From Marinobacter goseongensis (lineage in GTDB: Bacteria; Pseudomonadota; Gammaproteobacteria; Pseudomonadales; Oleiphilaceae): a stretch of 64,000 nucleotides of DNA. The notes beneath the pieces are model-generated. The model had not been told where the DNA came from and ran no database searches. It saw nothing but the letters and a program-made list of their open reading frames with translations. This document shows, one piece after another, positions 34,432-45,161 of this stretch. Positions within the stretch are counted from its first letter, which is position 1; each line of letters opens with the position of its first letter. The stretch covers positions 1-64,000 of the forward strand of contig NZ_JAKZAI010000010.1 in assembly GCF_023156235.1 (NCBI RefSeq), read 5' to 3'. Made by a program: the position numbers and the translations under genes.

Positions 34432-34932
34432 ATGAGCGTTAACGAACAGAAGGCGCCTGAGCTCCAGGAGAAGCTGGTTCAGGTCAATCGCGTCGCTAAA
34501 GTTGTTAAAGGTGGCCGTATTTTCGCCTTCACCGCACTGACTGTAGTGGGTGATGGCAAAGGTCGCGTTGGTTTTGGTCGTGGCAAGGCGCGTGAAGTGC
34601 CGGTTGCGATCCAGAAGGCTATGGAAGCCGCGCGCAAGAACATGGTAGAGGTTCCGCTCGACGGCACGACTCTGCAATACCCGGTCAAGGCTCAGCATGG
34701 CGGCTCCAAGGTCTACATGCAGCCTGCTTCTGAAGGTACTGGTATCATCGCCGGCGGTGCGATGCGTGCAGTACTGGAAGTTGCCGGTGTGCAGAACGTA
34801 CTGTCCAAGTGTTACGGGTCTACCAACCCGGTGAACGTGGTACGTTCCACCATCAAGGGTCTCCAGGCGACACAAGCGCCTGAGGATATTGCAGCCAAGC
34901 GCGGTAAAACCGTGGAAGAGATTCTGGGTTGA
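34432..34932 (+). CDS. rpsE: 30S ribosomal protein S5
   Basis: Accuracy and mRNA-entry protein. 166 residues from ATG 34432 (AGGTGGAG upstream). The double-stranded RNA-binding domain has [19 protein letters not shown]. The spectinomycin loop there appears wild type. Confidence 0.97.
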   Translation: MSVNEQKAPELQEKLVQVNRVAKVVKGGRIFAFTALTVVGDGKGRVGFGRGKAREVPVAIQKAMEAARKNMVEVPLDGTTLQYPVKAQHGGSKVYMQPASEGTGIIAGGAMRAVLEVAGVQNVLSKCYGSTNPVNVVRSTIKGLQATQAPEDIAAKRGKTVEEILG

Positions 34933-34936
34933 AGTC

Positions 34937-35125
34937 ATGGCGAACGCAAAAACGATCAAAGTAACACTGACCCGCAGCCCAATCGGCTGTCAGCCCAAGC
35001 ACAAGCTGTGCGTCAAGGGCCTGGGTCTCCGTAAAATCGGTCACACCGTGGAAGTGGAGGACACTCCGTCCATTCGCGGGATGATCAACCGGGTAGATTA
35101 CCTGGTTCGGGTTGAGGAGAACTAA
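34937..35125 (+). CDS. rpmD: 50S ribosomal protein L30
   Basis: Small 50S protein, 62 residues from ATG 34937 ([17 protein letters not shown]), four bases after rpsE. The [22 protein letters not shown] signature region spans residues 33-54. Longer in-frame reading overlaps rpsE and is rejected. Confidence 0.97.
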   Translation: MANAKTIKVTLTRSPIGCQPKHKLCVKGLGLRKIGHTVEVEDTPSIRGMINRVDYLVRVEEN

Positions 35126-35126
35126 G

Positions 35127-35561
35127 ATGCGTCTGAACGAACTTAGTCCAGAGCCCGGTTCACGTCCGGCCGCAAGGCGCGTAGGTCGTGGTATCGGTAG
35201 CGGTTTCGGTAAAACCGGTGGTCGCGGTCACAAGGGTCTGAAAGCCCGTTCAGGTGGCAGTGTAGCTCCTGGTTTCGAGGGCGGTCAGCAGCCGCTGGCC
35301 CGTCGTCTGCCGAAGTTTGGCTTCACGTCGCGTCAGCAGCGTTATGTTGCTGAGATCCGCCTGAACGAACTGGCAAAAGTTGAAGGCGACGTGGTCGATC
35401 TCGACGCCCTCAAGAAAGCCGACATCGTTCGGGATGAAATTCGCGAAGCCAAGGTGATTCTGTCCGGCGAACTGAGCCGTGCAGTGACCGTTAAAGGGCT
35501 GCGAGTGACCAAAGGCGCACGCGAGGCGATTACTGCCGCGGGTGGAAAAGTCGAAGACTAA
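35127..35561 (+). CDS. rplO: 50S ribosomal protein L15
   Basis: Late assembly protein of the 50S subunit. 144 residues from ATG 35127, one base after rpmD (GAGGAG upstream). The Gly/Arg-rich N-terminal tail [18 protein letters not shown] is typical. Confidence 0.97.
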   Translation: MRLNELSPEPGSRPAARRVGRGIGSGFGKTGGRGHKGLKARSGGSVAPGFEGGQQPLARRLPKFGFTSRQQRYVAEIRLNELAKVEGDVVDLDALKKADIVRDEIREAKVILSGELSRAVTVKGLRVTKGAREAITAAGGKVED

Positions 35562-35578
35562 GGCGAGTCGAGGACTAA

Positions 35579-36901
35579 ATGGCCAAGACAGCATCATTGC
35601 CTGCGGGCGCGGGTAAAGGACTGGCAGAGCTGCGTTCGCGGCTCTGGTTTGTCTTCCTGGCATTGCTGGTGTACCGGATCGGTGCCCACATTCCGGTGCC
35701 GGGTATCAACCCAGACCGCCTGGCAGCATTGTTTGATCAGAATCAGGGCACGATCCTGAGTCTGTTCAACATGTTCTCCGGTGGTGCGCTTGAGCGCATG
35801 AGTATCTTTGCACTCGGTATCATGCCGTACATCTCTGCCTCGATCATCATGCAGCTCATGACAGCGGTCAGTCCGCATCTTGAGCAGCTGAAGAAAGAGG
35901 GTGAGGCTGGCCGTCGCAAGATCAGTCAGTACACGCGGTACGGTACGGTTGTCCTGGCTCTGGTTCAGGGCTTTGGTATTTCGGTCGGGTTGGCTTCGCA
36001 AGGCGTCACCTTCAACGACAGCTTCAGCTTCCACTTCGTGGCCGTTGTGTCTTTCGTGAGTGGTGCCGTGTTCATGATGTGGCTGGGTGAGCAGATCACC
36101 GAGCGCGGTGTCGGTAACGGTATTTCCCTGCTGATTTTTGCAGGGATCGTTGCCGGGCTGCCCGGCGCCATCGGCCAGACACTGGAGCAGGCACGGAACG
36201 GCGAGATGAGTCTGCTGGTCGTTCTCGGGATTGGTGTTCTGGCAATTGCTGTGGTGGGCTTCGTGGTCTTCATGGAGCGTGGCCAGCGTAGGCTGACCAT
36301 CAACTACGCCAAGCGTCAGCAGGGCCGCCGGGTGTTTGCCCAGCAGTCCAGCCACCTGCCACTGAAGGTCAACATGGCCGGGGTTATTCCGCCGATCTTC
36401 GCATCGTCCATTCTGTTGTTCCCGGCTTCGCTCGGGCAGTGGTTTGGGCAAGGCGAGGGCATGGAATGGCTCAGCGATGTGTCCCAGGCGTTGGCGCCCA
36501 GTCAGCCTCTGTACATTATTCTGTTTGCGGCAGCAGTCGTGTTTTTCTGCTTCTTCTATACAGCACTGATGTACAACCCGAAAGAAGTTGCGGATAACCT
36601 CAAGCGCTCTGGAGCGTTTATTCCGGGCATCCGTCCAGGTGATCAGACTGCCAAGTATATTGATGGCGTACTGACCCGGCTGACGTTGTTCGGTGCAATG
36701 TACATTGCAGCAGTTTCCCTGTTCCCTCAGTTCCTGATGGTGGCCGGGAATGTTCCGTTCTATCTGGGCGGTACGTCTCTGCTGATTGTTGTAGTCGTGG
36801 TGATGGATTTCATGGCACAGGTGCAGTCACACCTGATGTCGCATCAGTATGAATCACTGATGAAGAAGTCCAATCTCAAGGGCTATGGTCGGAACGGTTA
36901 A
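35579..36901 (+). CDS. secY: Preprotein translocase subunit SecY
   Basis: Channel subunit of the inner-membrane Sec translocon, partner of SecE at 9830. 440 residues with ten hydrophobic segments. The plug and second-helix region ([19 protein letters not shown], near 80-98) and the cytosolic loop [20 protein letters not shown] are typical. Co-translated with rplO in the spc operon. Confidence 0.98.
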   Translation: MAKTASLPAGAGKGLAELRSRLWFVFLALLVYRIGAHIPVPGINPDRLAALFDQNQGTILSLFNMFSGGALERMSIFALGIMPYISASIIMQLMTAVSPHLEQLKKEGEAGRRKISQYTRYGTVVLALVQGFGISVGLASQGVTFNDSFSFHFVAVVSFVSGAVFMMWLGEQITERGVGNGISLLIFAGIVAGLPGAIGQTLEQARNGEMSLLVVLGIGVLAIAVVGFVVFMERGQRRLTINYAKRQQGRRVFAQQSSHLPLKVNMAGVIPPIFASSILLFPASLGQWFGQGEGMEWLSDVSQALAPSQPLYIILFAAAVVFFCFFYTALMYNPKEVADNLKRSGAFIPGIRPGDQTAKYIDGVLTRLTLFGAMYIAAVSLFPQFLMVAGNVPFYLGGTSLLIVVVVVMDFMAQVQSHLMSHQYESLMKKSNLKGYGRNG

Positions 36902-36931
36902 TCCCGTTCCCCTTGAAAACTGGAGTCGACA

Positions 36932-37045
36932 ATGAAAGTACGCGCTTCGGTAAAGAAAATTTGCCGTAACTGCAAAGTAATTCGTCGCAATGGCTCAGTA
37001 CGAGTCATTTGCTCGGAGCCTCGTCACAAGCAGCGTCAGGGTTAA
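36932..37045 (+). CDS. rpmJ: 50S ribosomal protein L36 (zinc form)
   Basis: 37-residue protein starting [15 protein letters not shown], with the zinc ligands C-x2-C-x12-C-x4-H (Cys11, Cys14, Cys27, His32), so it is the zinc-binding C-plus form. TGGAG lies upstream of ATG 36932. It ends the spc operon, 30 bases after secY. Confidence 0.95.
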   Translation: MKVRASVKKICRNCKVIRRNGSVRVICSEPRHKQRQG

Positions 37046-37089
37046 TCCTTACGGATTCAGCTCTGGCATTGTAGAGGGTACGATTAATG

Positions 37090-37123
37090 GCGCTTGACCT
37101 CGCATGGGGTCAAGCGCTATTAT
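37090..37123 (+). promoter_or_regulatory. Inverted repeat and candidate promoter ahead of the alpha operon
   Basis: GCGCTTGACC (37090-37099) and GGTCAAGCGC (37108-37117) form a perfect 10-bp inverted repeat with an 8-base loop. The left arm contains TTGACC (37094-37099). With an 18-base spacer it is followed by TATTAT (37118-37123), so the repeat overlaps a plausible -35 and spacer. It may be an operator-like palindrome, an RNA hairpin, or part of the spc-alpha junction. The 60 bases down to rpsM, with the palindrome CAAAGCTTTG, are where the S4-binding pseudoknot of the alpha leader would lie. Confidence 0.5.
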
Positions 37124-37186
37124 TTCGCGCCCTTTTATAGTGGCGGAAAATTCACACAGCAAAGCTTTGAACGCGGAGTAATTTGG

Positions 37187-37543
37187 ATGGCACGTATAGC
37201 CGGTGTCAATATACCCGATCACAAACATGCTGTTATCTCGCTGACCTACATCTTCGGTGTTGGCAAGACAACAGCTCAAAAGCTTTGCGATGCAACCGGC
37301 GTCAAGCCGGACGTCAAGGTCAAGGACCTGAGCGACGAGCAACTTGAAGCACTTCGTACCGAAGTGGGCAAGGTGTCTGTCGAAGGCGATTTGCGTCGTG
37401 AAGTACAGATGAACATCAAGCGTTTGAAGGATCTCGGATGTCACCGTGGTCTGCGTCACCGTCATGGCCTTCCGGTCCGTGGCCAGCGCACCAAGACCAA
37501 CGCACGCACCCGTAAAGGTCCTCGCAAACCTATTCGTAAGTAA
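37187..37543 (+). CDS. rpsM: 30S ribosomal protein S13
   Basis: 30S head protein contacting P-site tRNA and bridging to the 50S. 118 residues from ATG 37187 ([14 protein letters not shown]) behind GGAG, the E. coli length. The C-terminal tail [17 protein letters not shown] is typical. First gene of the alpha operon. Confidence 0.98.
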   Translation: MARIAGVNIPDHKHAVISLTYIFGVGKTTAQKLCDATGVKPDVKVKDLSDEQLEALRTEVGKVSVEGDLRREVQMNIKRLKDLGCHRGLRHRHGLPVRGQRTKTNARTRKGPRKPIRK

Positions 37544-37556
37544 CAGGTAGGCAAAC

Positions 37557-37946
37557 ATGGCAAAGCCAGGTACACGTACCCGTAAAAAGGTGAAAAAGAC
37601 GGTTGTTGATGGCGTCGCGCACATTCACGCGTCCTTCAACAACACTATCGTGACCATTTCTGACCGTCAGGGCAACGTCCTGTCCTGGGCTACCTCTGGT
37701 GGTTCCGGTTTTCGTGGGTCACGCAAGAGTACACCTTTTGCTGCGCAGGTAGCAGCTGAAAGAGCCGGTAATGCGGCTGCTGAATACGGCCTTAAAAACC
37801 TGGACGTAGAGGTTAAGGGTCCTGGGCCCGGACGTGAATCCGCTGTACGCGCGCTGAATGGCTGCGGGTACAAGATCACCAACATCACTGATGTGACGCC
37901 GATTCCCCATAACGGCTGTCGTCCGCCCAAAAAGCGCCGCGTCTAA
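37557..37946 (+). CDS. rpsK: 30S ribosomal protein S11
   Basis: Platform protein next to the mRNA exit. 129 residues with [17 protein letters not shown] and the C-terminal [18 protein letters not shown]. Thirteen bases after rpsM. Confidence 0.98.
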   Translation: MAKPGTRTRKKVKKTVVDGVAHIHASFNNTIVTISDRQGNVLSWATSGGSGFRGSRKSTPFAAQVAAERAGNAAAEYGLKNLDVEVKGPGPGRESAVRALNGCGYKITNITDVTPIPHNGCRPPKKRRV

Positions 37947-37964
37947 CACAGGAGACAGTGAATT

Positions 37965-38585
37965 ATGGCTCGTTATATAGGCCCGAAGTGCAAGCTGTCT
38001 CGTCGTGAAGGGACAGATCTTTTTCTGAAGAGCGGTGTTCGCGCGCTCGATTCGAAGTGCAACATCGAGACTCCGCCGGGTATGCACGGCGCGCGTCGCG
38101 GTCGTCTGTCCGAGTACGGCGTACAGCTTCGTGAAAAGCAGAAAGTTCGTCGTATTTACGGTGTGCTCGAAAAGCAGTTCCGTAACTATTACAAAGAGGC
38201 GGCCCGCATCAAAGGTGCAACCGGTGAAAACCTGCTGCAACTGCTTGAAGCGCGTCTCGACAACGTTGTATACCGCATGGGTTTTGGTTCTACCCGTGCT
38301 GAATCCCGTCAGCTCGTTTCTCACAAAGCGATCCTGGTCAATGACAAGGTGGTGAACATTGCTTCCTACCAGGTCAAGCCGGGCGATGTTGTGAGCGTGC
38401 GTGAAAAGGCAAAAAACCAGCTCCGCGTTAAAGGCGCGCTGGACCTGTCTTCAGGCCGCGCACCGGTGAGCTGGGTAGAGGTCGACGCCAGCAAGATGTC
38501 AGGCGTTTACAAGTCAGTGCCCGAGCGTACTGAACTGCCGGCCGACATCAACGAGAACCTCATCGTCGAGCTTTACTCGAAGTAA
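37965..38585 (+). CDS. rpsD: 30S ribosomal protein S4
   Basis: 16S assembly initiator and, in E. coli, translational repressor of the alpha operon. 206 residues with an S4 RNA-binding domain ([19 protein letters not shown], near 92-110). AGGAGA site upstream. It follows rpsK by 18 bases. Confidence 0.98.
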   Translation: MARYIGPKCKLSRREGTDLFLKSGVRALDSKCNIETPPGMHGARRGRLSEYGVQLREKQKVRRIYGVLEKQFRNYYKEAARIKGATGENLLQLLEARLDNVVYRMGFGSTRAESRQLVSHKAILVNDKVVNIASYQVKPGDVVSVREKAKNQLRVKGALDLSSGRAPVSWVEVDASKMSGVYKSVPERTELPADINENLIVELYSK

Positions 38586-38620
38586 AGCCCAGTTAGCAAC
38601 GAGAGCAGATAGGGGCGTCT

Positions 38621-39625
38621 ATGCAGCGTTCAGTACATGAGTTATTGACACCTCGTACCATTGACGTGAAGGAATCAAACGCCACGCGCGCCAAGGTGAC
38701 CCTGGAGCCTCTGGAAAGAGGTTTCGGCCACACCCTGGGCAGTGCACTGCGTCGTATACTCTTGTCCTCAATGCCGGGCTGTGCGATTACCGAAGCACAG
38801 ATCGACGGTGTTCTGCACGAGTACAGCGCAATCGAGGGTGTCCAGGAAGACGTCATTGAGATTCTTCTGAATCTCAAAGGCGTGGCGGTCAAGATGGGCG
38901 GTCGGGACGAAGCTGAGGTTACCCTCAGCAAGAAAGGTCCGGGCGTCGTCACAGCCGGAGATATCAAGCTGGATCATGATGTCGAGATCACCAACCCGGA
39001 TCATGTGATCTGTCACCTGAGTGAAAACGGTGAAGTGAACATGCGTCTCAAGGTTGCCCGTGGTCGCGGCTATGAGCCTGCTGATCAGCGGGGTCTGGAC
39101 GAGGACGAAACTCGCGCTATCGGACGCCTGCAGCTGGACGCAACCTTCAGTCCGGTTCGTCGTGTCGCTTACGCCGTGGAAAGTGCACGGGTAGAGCAGC
39201 GCACCGATCTGGACAAGCTGGTTATTGATCTGGAGACCAATGGCACTATCGATCCGGAAGAAGCGATTCGCCGGGCCGCGACCATTCTCCAGCAGCAACT
39301 GGCGGTGTTTGTTGATTTCGATCATGAGAAGGAACCGGAGCGCGTCGAGGAAGAGGAAGAAATTGATCCTATCCTGCTGCGTCCGGTCGATGATCTGGAA
39401 CTGACAGTGCGTTCAGCTAACTGCTTGAAGGCTGAGAACATCTACTACATCGGCGATCTGATCCAGCGCACAGAAGTTGAGCTGCTGAAGACGCCTAACC
39501 TTGGTAAAAAGTCGCTGACCGAGATCAAGGACGTTCTTGCGTCCCGTGGTCTGTCACTGGGCATGCGTCTTGATAACTGGCCGCCGGCAAGCCTCCGTGG
39601 TGATGACCGGGTTCTGGGCGGTTAA
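38621..39625 (+). CDS. rpoA: RNA polymerase alpha subunit
   Basis: Assembles the polymerase and contacts activators and UP elements. 334 residues: N-terminal dimerisation domain ([21 protein letters not shown], near 28-48), an acidic linker (about 233-250) and the C-terminal domain with [28 protein letters not shown]-type helices. The first residues [18 protein letters not shown] fit the family. Confidence 0.98.
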   Translation: MQRSVHELLTPRTIDVKESNATRAKVTLEPLERGFGHTLGSALRRILLSSMPGCAITEAQIDGVLHEYSAIEGVQEDVIEILLNLKGVAVKMGGRDEAEVTLSKKGPGVVTAGDIKLDHDVEITNPDHVICHLSENGEVNMRLKVARGRGYEPADQRGLDEDETRAIGRLQLDATFSPVRRVAYAVESARVEQRTDLDKLVIDLETNGTIDPEEAIRRAATILQQQLAVFVDFDHEKEPERVEEEEEIDPILLRPVDDLELTVRSANCLKAENIYYIGDLIQRTEVELLKTPNLGKKSLTEIKDVLASRGLSLGMRLDNWPPASLRGDDRVLGG

Positions 39626-39658
39626 TCGCCGATTGGTTTAAGGTAAGGAATAAGAGCA

Positions 39659-40057
39659 ATGCGTCATCGTAAGAGTGGTCGTAAGTTCAGCAGGACCAGT
39701 GCGCATCGCAAGGCCATGTTCCGTAACATGACTGCGTCACTGGTTGAACACGAGCTGATTAAGACAACGCTGCCGAAAGCTAAAGAGCTTCGTCGTGTAG
39801 CCGAGCCTTTGATCACGCTCTCTAAGAATGATTCGGTCGCGAATCGACGTCTGGCGTTTTCACGCCTGCGTAGCGATGCGGCGGTAGCCAAGCTGTTCAA
39901 TGAGCTGGGCCCCCGTTACAACGAGCGTCCGGGTGGTTACCTTCGTATTCTGAAGTGCGGCTTCCGTGCTGGCGACAATGCCCCTATGGCATTCGTTGAG
40001 CTGGTTGGCCGTCCGCTGGATATCGAAGCGGAAGAAGTGGACGAAGGCGAAGAATAA
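39659..40057 (+). CDS. rplQ: 50S ribosomal protein L17
   Basis: Tunnel-exit region protein, last gene of the alpha operon. 132 residues with [20 protein letters not shown] and an acidic C-terminal tail ([10 protein letters not shown]). AAGGAA site upstream of ATG 39659. A bidirectional terminator follows. Confidence 0.97.
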   Translation: MRHRKSGRKFSRTSAHRKAMFRNMTASLVEHELIKTTLPKAKELRRVAEPLITLSKNDSVANRRLAFSRLRSDAAVAKLFNELGPRYNERPGGYLRILKCGFRAGDNAPMAFVELVGRPLDIEAEEVDEGEE

Positions 40058-40075
40058 GCTCTTCGCTGCCGCCAC

Positions 40076-40109
40076 AAAAAAAGCCGGAGGGAAACCTCCG
40101 GCTTTTTTT
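40076..40109 (+). terminator. Bidirectional terminator between rplQ and uvrA
   Basis: AAAAAAAGCCGGAGG pairs with CCTCCGGCTTTTTTT around a GAAA loop. With A and T runs on both sides it can end the alpha operon rightward and uvrA leftward. Confidence 0.93.
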
Positions 40110-40117
40110 ATGTCTGT

Positions 40118-42940
40118 TTATTTTTCCAGCATGGGTTTGAGGTAGTGTCCGGTGTGGGAGGTTGCGCTTCCGGCGACGTGTTCAGGCGAGCCTTCGGCAA
40201 TGATCTGGCCGCCACCCGATCCGCCTTCCGGGCCGAGGTCAATGATCCAGTCGGCAGTCTTGATCACGTCCAGATTGTGCTCGATCACCACAATGGTGTT
40301 GCCGTGGTCGCGCAGCCGCTGAAGCACGTTGAGCAACTGTTGAATATCATAGAAGTGCAGGCCGGTGGTGGGTTCATCGAGGATGTAGAGTGTCTTGCCG
40401 GTGTCCCGTTTGGACAGCTCTTTCGCCAGTTTGACCCGTTGGGCCTCGCCCCCGGACAGCGTAACCGCACTCTGCCCCAGGCGAATGTAGGACAGCCCCA
40501 CATCGATGAGTGTCTGGAGCTTGCGAGCGATGAACGGCACCGGGTCGAAAAATTCCCGGCCTTCCTCAACCGTCATCTCGAGGACTTCGTGGATGCTCTT
40601 GCCCTTGTAGCGAACCTCCAGCGTTTCCCGGTTGTAGCGTTTACCCTTGCAGACGTCGCAGGGGACGTACACATCGGGCAGGAAATGCATTTCGACCTTG
40701 ATCACACCGTCGCCCTGACAGGCCTCGCAGCGCCCGCCCTTGACGTTAAAGCTGAAGCGTCCGGGTTTATAGCCGCGGGAGCGGGCTTCCTGGGTGCCGG
40801 CAAAGAGCTCCCGAATGGGCGTGAACAGCCCGGTGTACGTGGCCGGGTTGGAGCGCGGGGTGCGACCGATGGGGCTCTGGTCGATGTCGATGACCTTGTC
40901 CAGATGGTCGAGCCCCTTGAGGCTGTCGTAAGGAGCGTGATTCAGGCTCGTCGCCTTGTTGAGTTTCGCCGCGGCGACGGGGTACAGCGTGCCGTTAATC
41001 AGGGTCGACTTGCCGGACCCTGATACGCCCGTCACGCAGGTCATCACACCCAGCGGAATGGTCAGAGTGACATTCTGCAAGTTGTTCCCGCTGGCGCCGG
41101 CCAGCACCAGCTGTTTGCCGTTTCCAACGTTGCGCTCAGCCGGAATGGCGATTTCTTTGGTGCCGTTCAGGTATTGTCCGGTCAGGGAGTCGGGGTTGTT
41201 GATGATCTGCTCTGGCGTCCCCTGTGCAATGATCTGGCCGCCATGAACGCCAGCGCCCGGGCCGATGTCGATGACATGGTCAGCGGCGCGAATGGCGTCT
41301 TCGTCGTGCTCGACCACGATCACTGTGTTGCCCAGGTCCCGGAGGTGGGTGAGGGTAGCCAGTAGGCGGTCGTTGTCGCGCTGATGGAGGCCGATGGAGG
41401 GTTCGTCCAGGATATACATCACGCCCACAAGGCCCGCTCCGATCTGGCTCGCCAGGCGGATTCGCTGGGCCTCACCGCCGGATAGCGTGTCGGCACTGCG
41501 TTCAAGTGTGAGGTACTCCAGTCCTACATTGACCAGGAACTGCAAACGTTGCCGTACCTCTTTCAGGATCTTCTCAGCGATTTCGCCCTTGCGGCCCGGT
41601 AGGGCGAGGGACTCGAAATAGCTGTGGGCCTCGCCTACCGGGAGATGAGTGACATCGGAGATGTTGTTCTCTTCAATGAACACATGCCGGGCACCGCGCC
41701 GCAGTCGTGAGCCGTGGCAGTCCTTGCACGGCTGAGTGCTCAGGTTCCGTGCCAGCTCTTCGCGCATGCTCTGGGAATCGGTTTCACGGTAGCGGCGTTC
41801 CAGGTTGGGCAGGATGCCCTCAAACGGATGTGCCTTTTCCATGCTGTGACCGCGGGAGTTCACATAGCGGAAGGGAATGTCGTCGGAGCCAGAACCGTAT
41901 AGCAGAGTCTGCTTGAAGCTGTCCGGAAGATCGGCCCAGGGGGTTTCCATGTCGACGCCATAGTGCTCGGCAACACTGGTCAGCATCTGGAAATAATACA
42001 CCGCCCGGCGGTCCCACCCTTTGATAGCGCCGGCGGCCAGGTTGGCCTCCGGATGCTGGACGATTTTCTCCGGGTCAAAGAACTGTTTGACGCCCAGGCC
42101 ATCGCAGGTCGGGCAGGCGCCAGCGGGATTATTGAAGGAAAACAGGCGCGGTTCGAGTTCGCTCAGGGAATACCCGCACTGGGTGCAGGCATACCGTGCG
42201 GAGCAGGTGTGTTCCTCTCCGTCCCCGGTCATCGGGGCAACCAGGGCGATGCCGTCGGCCAGTTCGAGCGCAGTTTCGAAGCTCTCCGCCAGGCGCTGTT
42301 CCAGCCCAGGTTTTACCTTGAAGCGATCCACCACCACGTCGATCTGGTGTTTGCGCTTCTTGTCCAGTGCCGGTACGTCATCAATGTCATACACCGTGCC
42401 GTCGATACGCAAACGGATAAAGCCCTGGCTGCGCATGGTCTCGACAATCTGCAGGTGTTCACCTTTGCGATCCCGGATCACCGGCGCCAGAATCATCAGC
42501 CTGCTTTCATCCGGCATGGCCAGAACCTGATCAACCATCTGGCTGACGGTTTGTGCTTCCAGCGGCTGGTGGTGATCGGGGCAGCGAGGTTCACCGGCAC
42601 GGGCGAATAGCAGGCGCAGGTAGTCGTAGATTTCGGTAATGGTGCCGACGGTGGAGCGCGGGTTGTGGGAGGTGGATTTCTGCTCAATAGAAATGGCCGG
42701 TGAGAGCCCCTCGATGTGATCTACGTCGGGCTTTTCCATCATCGAAAGAAACTGACGGGCGTAAGTGGAGAGCGACTCCACGTAACGGCGCTGCCCCTCC
42801 GCGTAAAGGGTGTCAAAAGCGAGGGATGACTTCCCCGAGCCGGACAGGCCGGTAATGACAATCAGCTTGTCCCTTGGTATATCCAGGTCAATGTTCTTCA
42901 GATTGTGGGTACGCGCACCTTTGATCTGGATATGATCCAT
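40118..42940 (-). CDS. uvrA: Excinuclease ABC subunit A
   Basis: Damage-recognition ATPase of nucleotide excision repair. 940 residues from ATG 42940 ([16 protein letters not shown]), the E. coli length, with GAGGTG upstream. Two ABC modules: Walker [10 protein letters not shown] and GVSGSGKST, and signature LSGGEAQR in both. Two zinc sites are visible (CTQCGYS..CPTC near 250-280 and [16 protein letters not shown] near 735-770). A TATAAT (minus strand, 42967-42972) upstream is a likely -10. No LexA box was found in the intergenic region. Confidence 0.98.
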   Translation of the reverse strand: MDHIQIKGARTHNLKNIDLDIPRDKLIVITGLSGSGKSSLAFDTLYAEGQRRYVESLSTYARQFLSMMEKPDVDHIEGLSPAISIEQKSTSHNPRSTVGTITEIYDYLRLLFARAGEPRCPDHHQPLEAQTVSQMVDQVLAMPDESRLMILAPVIRDRKGEHLQIVETMRSQGFIRLRIDGTVYDIDDVPALDKKRKHQIDVVVDRFKVKPGLEQRLAESFETALELADGIALVAPMTGDGEEHTCSARYACTQCGYSLSELEPRLFSFNNPAGACPTCDGLGVKQFFDPEKIVQHPEANLAAGAIKGWDRRAVYYFQMLTSVAEHYGVDMETPWADLPDSFKQTLLYGSGSDDIPFRYVNSRGHSMEKAHPFEGILPNLERRYRETDSQSMREELARNLSTQPCKDCHGSRLRRGARHVFIEENNISDVTHLPVGEAHSYFESLALPGRKGEIAEKILKEVRQRLQFLVNVGLEYLTLERSADTLSGGEAQRIRLASQIGAGLVGVMYILDEPSIGLHQRDNDRLLATLTHLRDLGNTVIVVEHDEDAIRAADHVIDIGPGAGVHGGQIIAQGTPEQIINNPDSLTGQYLNGTKEIAIPAERNVGNGKQLVLAGASGNNLQNVTLTIPLGVMTCVTGVSGSGKSTLINGTLYPVAAAKLNKATSLNHAPYDSLKGLDHLDKVIDIDQSPIGRTPRSNPATYTGLFTPIRELFAGTQEARSRGYKPGRFSFNVKGGRCEACQGDGVIKVEMHFLPDVYVPCDVCKGKRYNRETLEVRYKGKSIHEVLEMTVEEGREFFDPVPFIARKLQTLIDVGLSYIRLGQSAVTLSGGEAQRVKLAKELSKRDTGKTLYILDEPTTGLHFYDIQQLLNVLQRLRDHGNTIVVIEHNLDVIKTADWIIDLGPEGGSGGGQIIAEGSPEHVAGSATSHTGHYLKPMLEK

Positions 42941-43119
42941 AACACCTCGCTTCAAGAAAAACAGGGATTATACCGTGTTATCCGCCGCCCGGCGAAAGCC
43001 GTGACGGTAAGTAATGACAGGTCAAGCCACGGTGCCGTGACCTGCGTGGTTCTGATACAATACGCGGTCTCCGGAAAGGCGATGTCCCGCCAGAAACCGT
43101 TTTGAGGATAATCTCCCCC

Positions 43120-44490
43120 ATGAATCCACTGGAAAGGCGATCCGTCGCAGCGCTGGCATCGGTGTATGCCATGCGGATGCTTGGCCTGTTCATGGTGATG
43201 CCGGTATTTGTCCTGCTGGGTGATGAGTTGCAGGGCGCGACGCCGGCTCTGATCGGCTTCGCCATCGGCGCCTACGGACTGAGTCAGGCTTTACTGCAGA
43301 TACCTTTCGGCCTGCTGTCTGATCGGGTTGGCCGTAAACGCATGATTTATCTTGGTCTGGTTCTGTTTGCGGCCGGCAGCCTCGTAGCCGCGTCGACCGA
43401 TTCCATATACGTTGTAATCGCCGGACGGATTCTTCAGGGCGCCGGCGCCATCGCCAGCGTGCTGATGGCGTTGCTGAGTGACCTGACGCGGGAAGAGGAG
43501 CGCACCAAAGCCATGGCTACGGTGGGTATCTCCATCGGGTTGTCGTTTTCTGTGTCGCTGGTGCTGGGCCCCCTGATCGGCTCGGCTTTCGGTTTGTCCG
43601 GGCTCTTTTATCTGACGGCCATGCTGGCGGTTGTCGCGATGTTCGTTGTCTGGCGGCTGGTGCCCACACCCCATCAGCACAAGGTCAGCGCCGATACCCA
43701 CCCCGCGCGGGAAATGCTGTCCAGGGTGCTGGTGGATCGTCGGTTGCTGCGTCTGGATTTCGGAATTTTTGCGTTACACCTGGCATTGACGGCGATATTT
43801 CTGGTGTTTCCTTTGCTGCTTCAGGACCAGCTCGGGTTGGCGTCGTCCGACCATTGGTGGTTCTACCTGACGGTGATGGTGACCTCGTTTTTCGCGATGG
43901 TGCCGTTCATTATCCTTGGTGAGAAGCTGCGTAAGATGAAGCCGGTGCTCTGCGGTGCCATTGTGCTGCTTACCCTGTCAACGGCCGGGCTGGCCGAGGT
44001 GTCGGGCAGCTTGGTGGCGGCCTGGGGGGTGTTGTTCCTGTTTTTCATGGCGTTCAACCTGCTGGAGGCGTCATTGCCATCATTGATCAGCAAGGAGGCG
44101 CCAGCAGCCAGTAAGGGAACCGCCATGGGGGTGTATTCCACGTCCCAGTTCATGGGCGCGTTCGTGGGGGGCGCTGTCGGCGGGTTGCTGATGGAGGCGG
44201 CCGGCGTCAGCGGCGTCTTGTGGTTGATGGTTGGTGTTCTGGTATTGTGGTTACTGGTCGCCCTGACCATGCCGGCGCCGGGTTACACCACCAGTTTCGT
44301 GGTACAGTTGAAAGAAGTGGCGCAAAGCCAGTTTGATAGTATTGATGACGCCTTGATGGCGCTGCCCGGTGTTCAGGATGTAGTGATCCTTGAAGACGCG
44401 GGTACGGCCTATCTGAAGGTGGACCGTCAGCATTTTGATAAAGGGTTACTTGCGGACTTTCCATTTGTCCGGCAGGGTAACGGTTCTTGA
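43120..44490 (+). CDS. MFS transporter, YajR-like with C-terminal cytosolic domain
   Basis: A 456-residue inner-membrane major facilitator. Twelve hydrophobic segments span about residues 5-395, with motif A in loop 2-3 (GLLSDRVGRKRM). A soluble C-terminal part follows (about 395-456: FDSIDDALMALPGVQDVVILEDAG). This layout matches E. coli YajR, whose C-terminal YAM domain has a ferredoxin-like fold. The substrate is unknown. ATG 43120 is chosen with TGAGGA upstream; a TTG at 43102 is in frame. An extended -10 (TGATACAAT, ending 43061) is a candidate promoter. The uvrA-MFS-ssb order is conserved in related genera. Confidence 0.85.
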   Translation: MNPLERRSVAALASVYAMRMLGLFMVMPVFVLLGDELQGATPALIGFAIGAYGLSQALLQIPFGLLSDRVGRKRMIYLGLVLFAAGSLVAASTDSIYVVIAGRILQGAGAIASVLMALLSDLTREEERTKAMATVGISIGLSFSVSLVLGPLIGSAFGLSGLFYLTAMLAVVAMFVVWRLVPTPHQHKVSADTHPAREMLSRVLVDRRLLRLDFGIFALHLALTAIFLVFPLLLQDQLGLASSDHWWFYLTVMVTSFFAMVPFIILGEKLRKMKPVLCGAIVLLTLSTAGLAEVSGSLVAAWGVLFLFFMAFNLLEASLPSLISKEAPAASKGTAMGVYSTSQFMGAFVGGAVGGLLMEAAGVSGVLWLMVGVLVLWLLVALTMPAPGYTTSFVVQLKEVAQSQFDSIDDALMALPGVQDVVILEDAGTAYLKVDRQHFDKGLLADFPFVRQGNGS

Positions 44491-44548
44491 AATTTGGAGG
44501 CCCGCATGGACGACGGGTTGTCCCTGAAAACAGAGTCAGGAGCAGATC

Positions 44549-45079
44549 ATGGCACGAGGCGTAAACAAGGTCATTCTCATCGGTAACCTGGGACAGGACC
44601 CCGATACCCGTTATACCCCCAACGGCAATGCGGTGGTGAATCTTAACCTTGCAACCGACGAGAGTTACAAGGACAGGCAAACCGGTCAGATGGTGCCGAA
44701 AACCGAATGGCACCGGGTGGTGATGTTCGGCAAGATCGCCGAAGTGGCCGGTCAGTACCTGCGCAAGGGCTCCAAGGTCTACATTGAGGGCAAGCTGCAG
44801 ACCCGTAAATGGCAGAATAAGGAAGGCCAGGACGTGTACACCACCGAAGTGGTGGTGGATATCAACGGCCAGATGCAGATGCTCGACAGCCGCGGCGCTG
44901 ACGGCGGTGGGATGTCACAGGGTGCGCCTGCCGGCCGTCCTCAGCAGTCCAGCTACAATGCGCCGCCAGCCAATCAGGGTAACCAGCCCCCGCAGCAGCA
45001 GTCCGGTGGGTACAGCCAGCCGTCCCAGGGCAGCATGCCGGAGCCGGTGGATGATTTTGACGACGACATCCCGTTCTAG
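44549..45079 (+). CDS. ssb: Single-stranded DNA-binding protein
   Basis: Tetrameric OB-fold protein that coats ssDNA and recruits repair and replication partners. 176 residues: OB domain about 1-110 ([18 protein letters not shown]), a Gly/Gln/Pro-rich linker (about 118-165) and the acidic partner-binding tip [14 protein letters not shown] site upstream. In Vibrio and Shewanella ssb borders the MSHA pilus locus; here an ntrC fragment and a broken mshQ follow. Confidence 0.97.
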   Translation: MARGVNKVILIGNLGQDPDTRYTPNGNAVVNLNLATDESYKDRQTGQMVPKTEWHRVVMFGKIAEVAGQYLRKGSKVYIEGKLQTRKWQNKEGQDVYTTEVVVDINGQMQMLDSRGADGGGMSQGAPAGRPQQSSYNAPPANQGNQPPQQQSGGYSQPSQGSMPEPVDDFDDDIPF

Positions 45080-45128
45080 CGGAGACTACATCCAGGCCAC
45101 CAACGTTACGCTTTGTCGTTCATATCTC

Positions 45129-45161
45129 TGAAGCCTCCCTGTAATGGGGGCTTCAGGTTTT
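45129..45161 (+). terminator. Terminator between ssb and the ntrC remnant
   Basis: CTGAAGCCTCC pairs with GGGGGCTTCAG (one G-T pair) around a 7-base loop and is followed by GTTTT. It ends just before the stop codon of the ntrC remnant, so it may originally have served either gene. Confidence 0.8.

Noticed and set aside
42941-43119. LexA (SOS) box between uvrA and the MFS gene
   Set aside because: uvrA is often SOS-regulated, so I looked for CTG-N10-CAG on both strands, but no convincing match is present.
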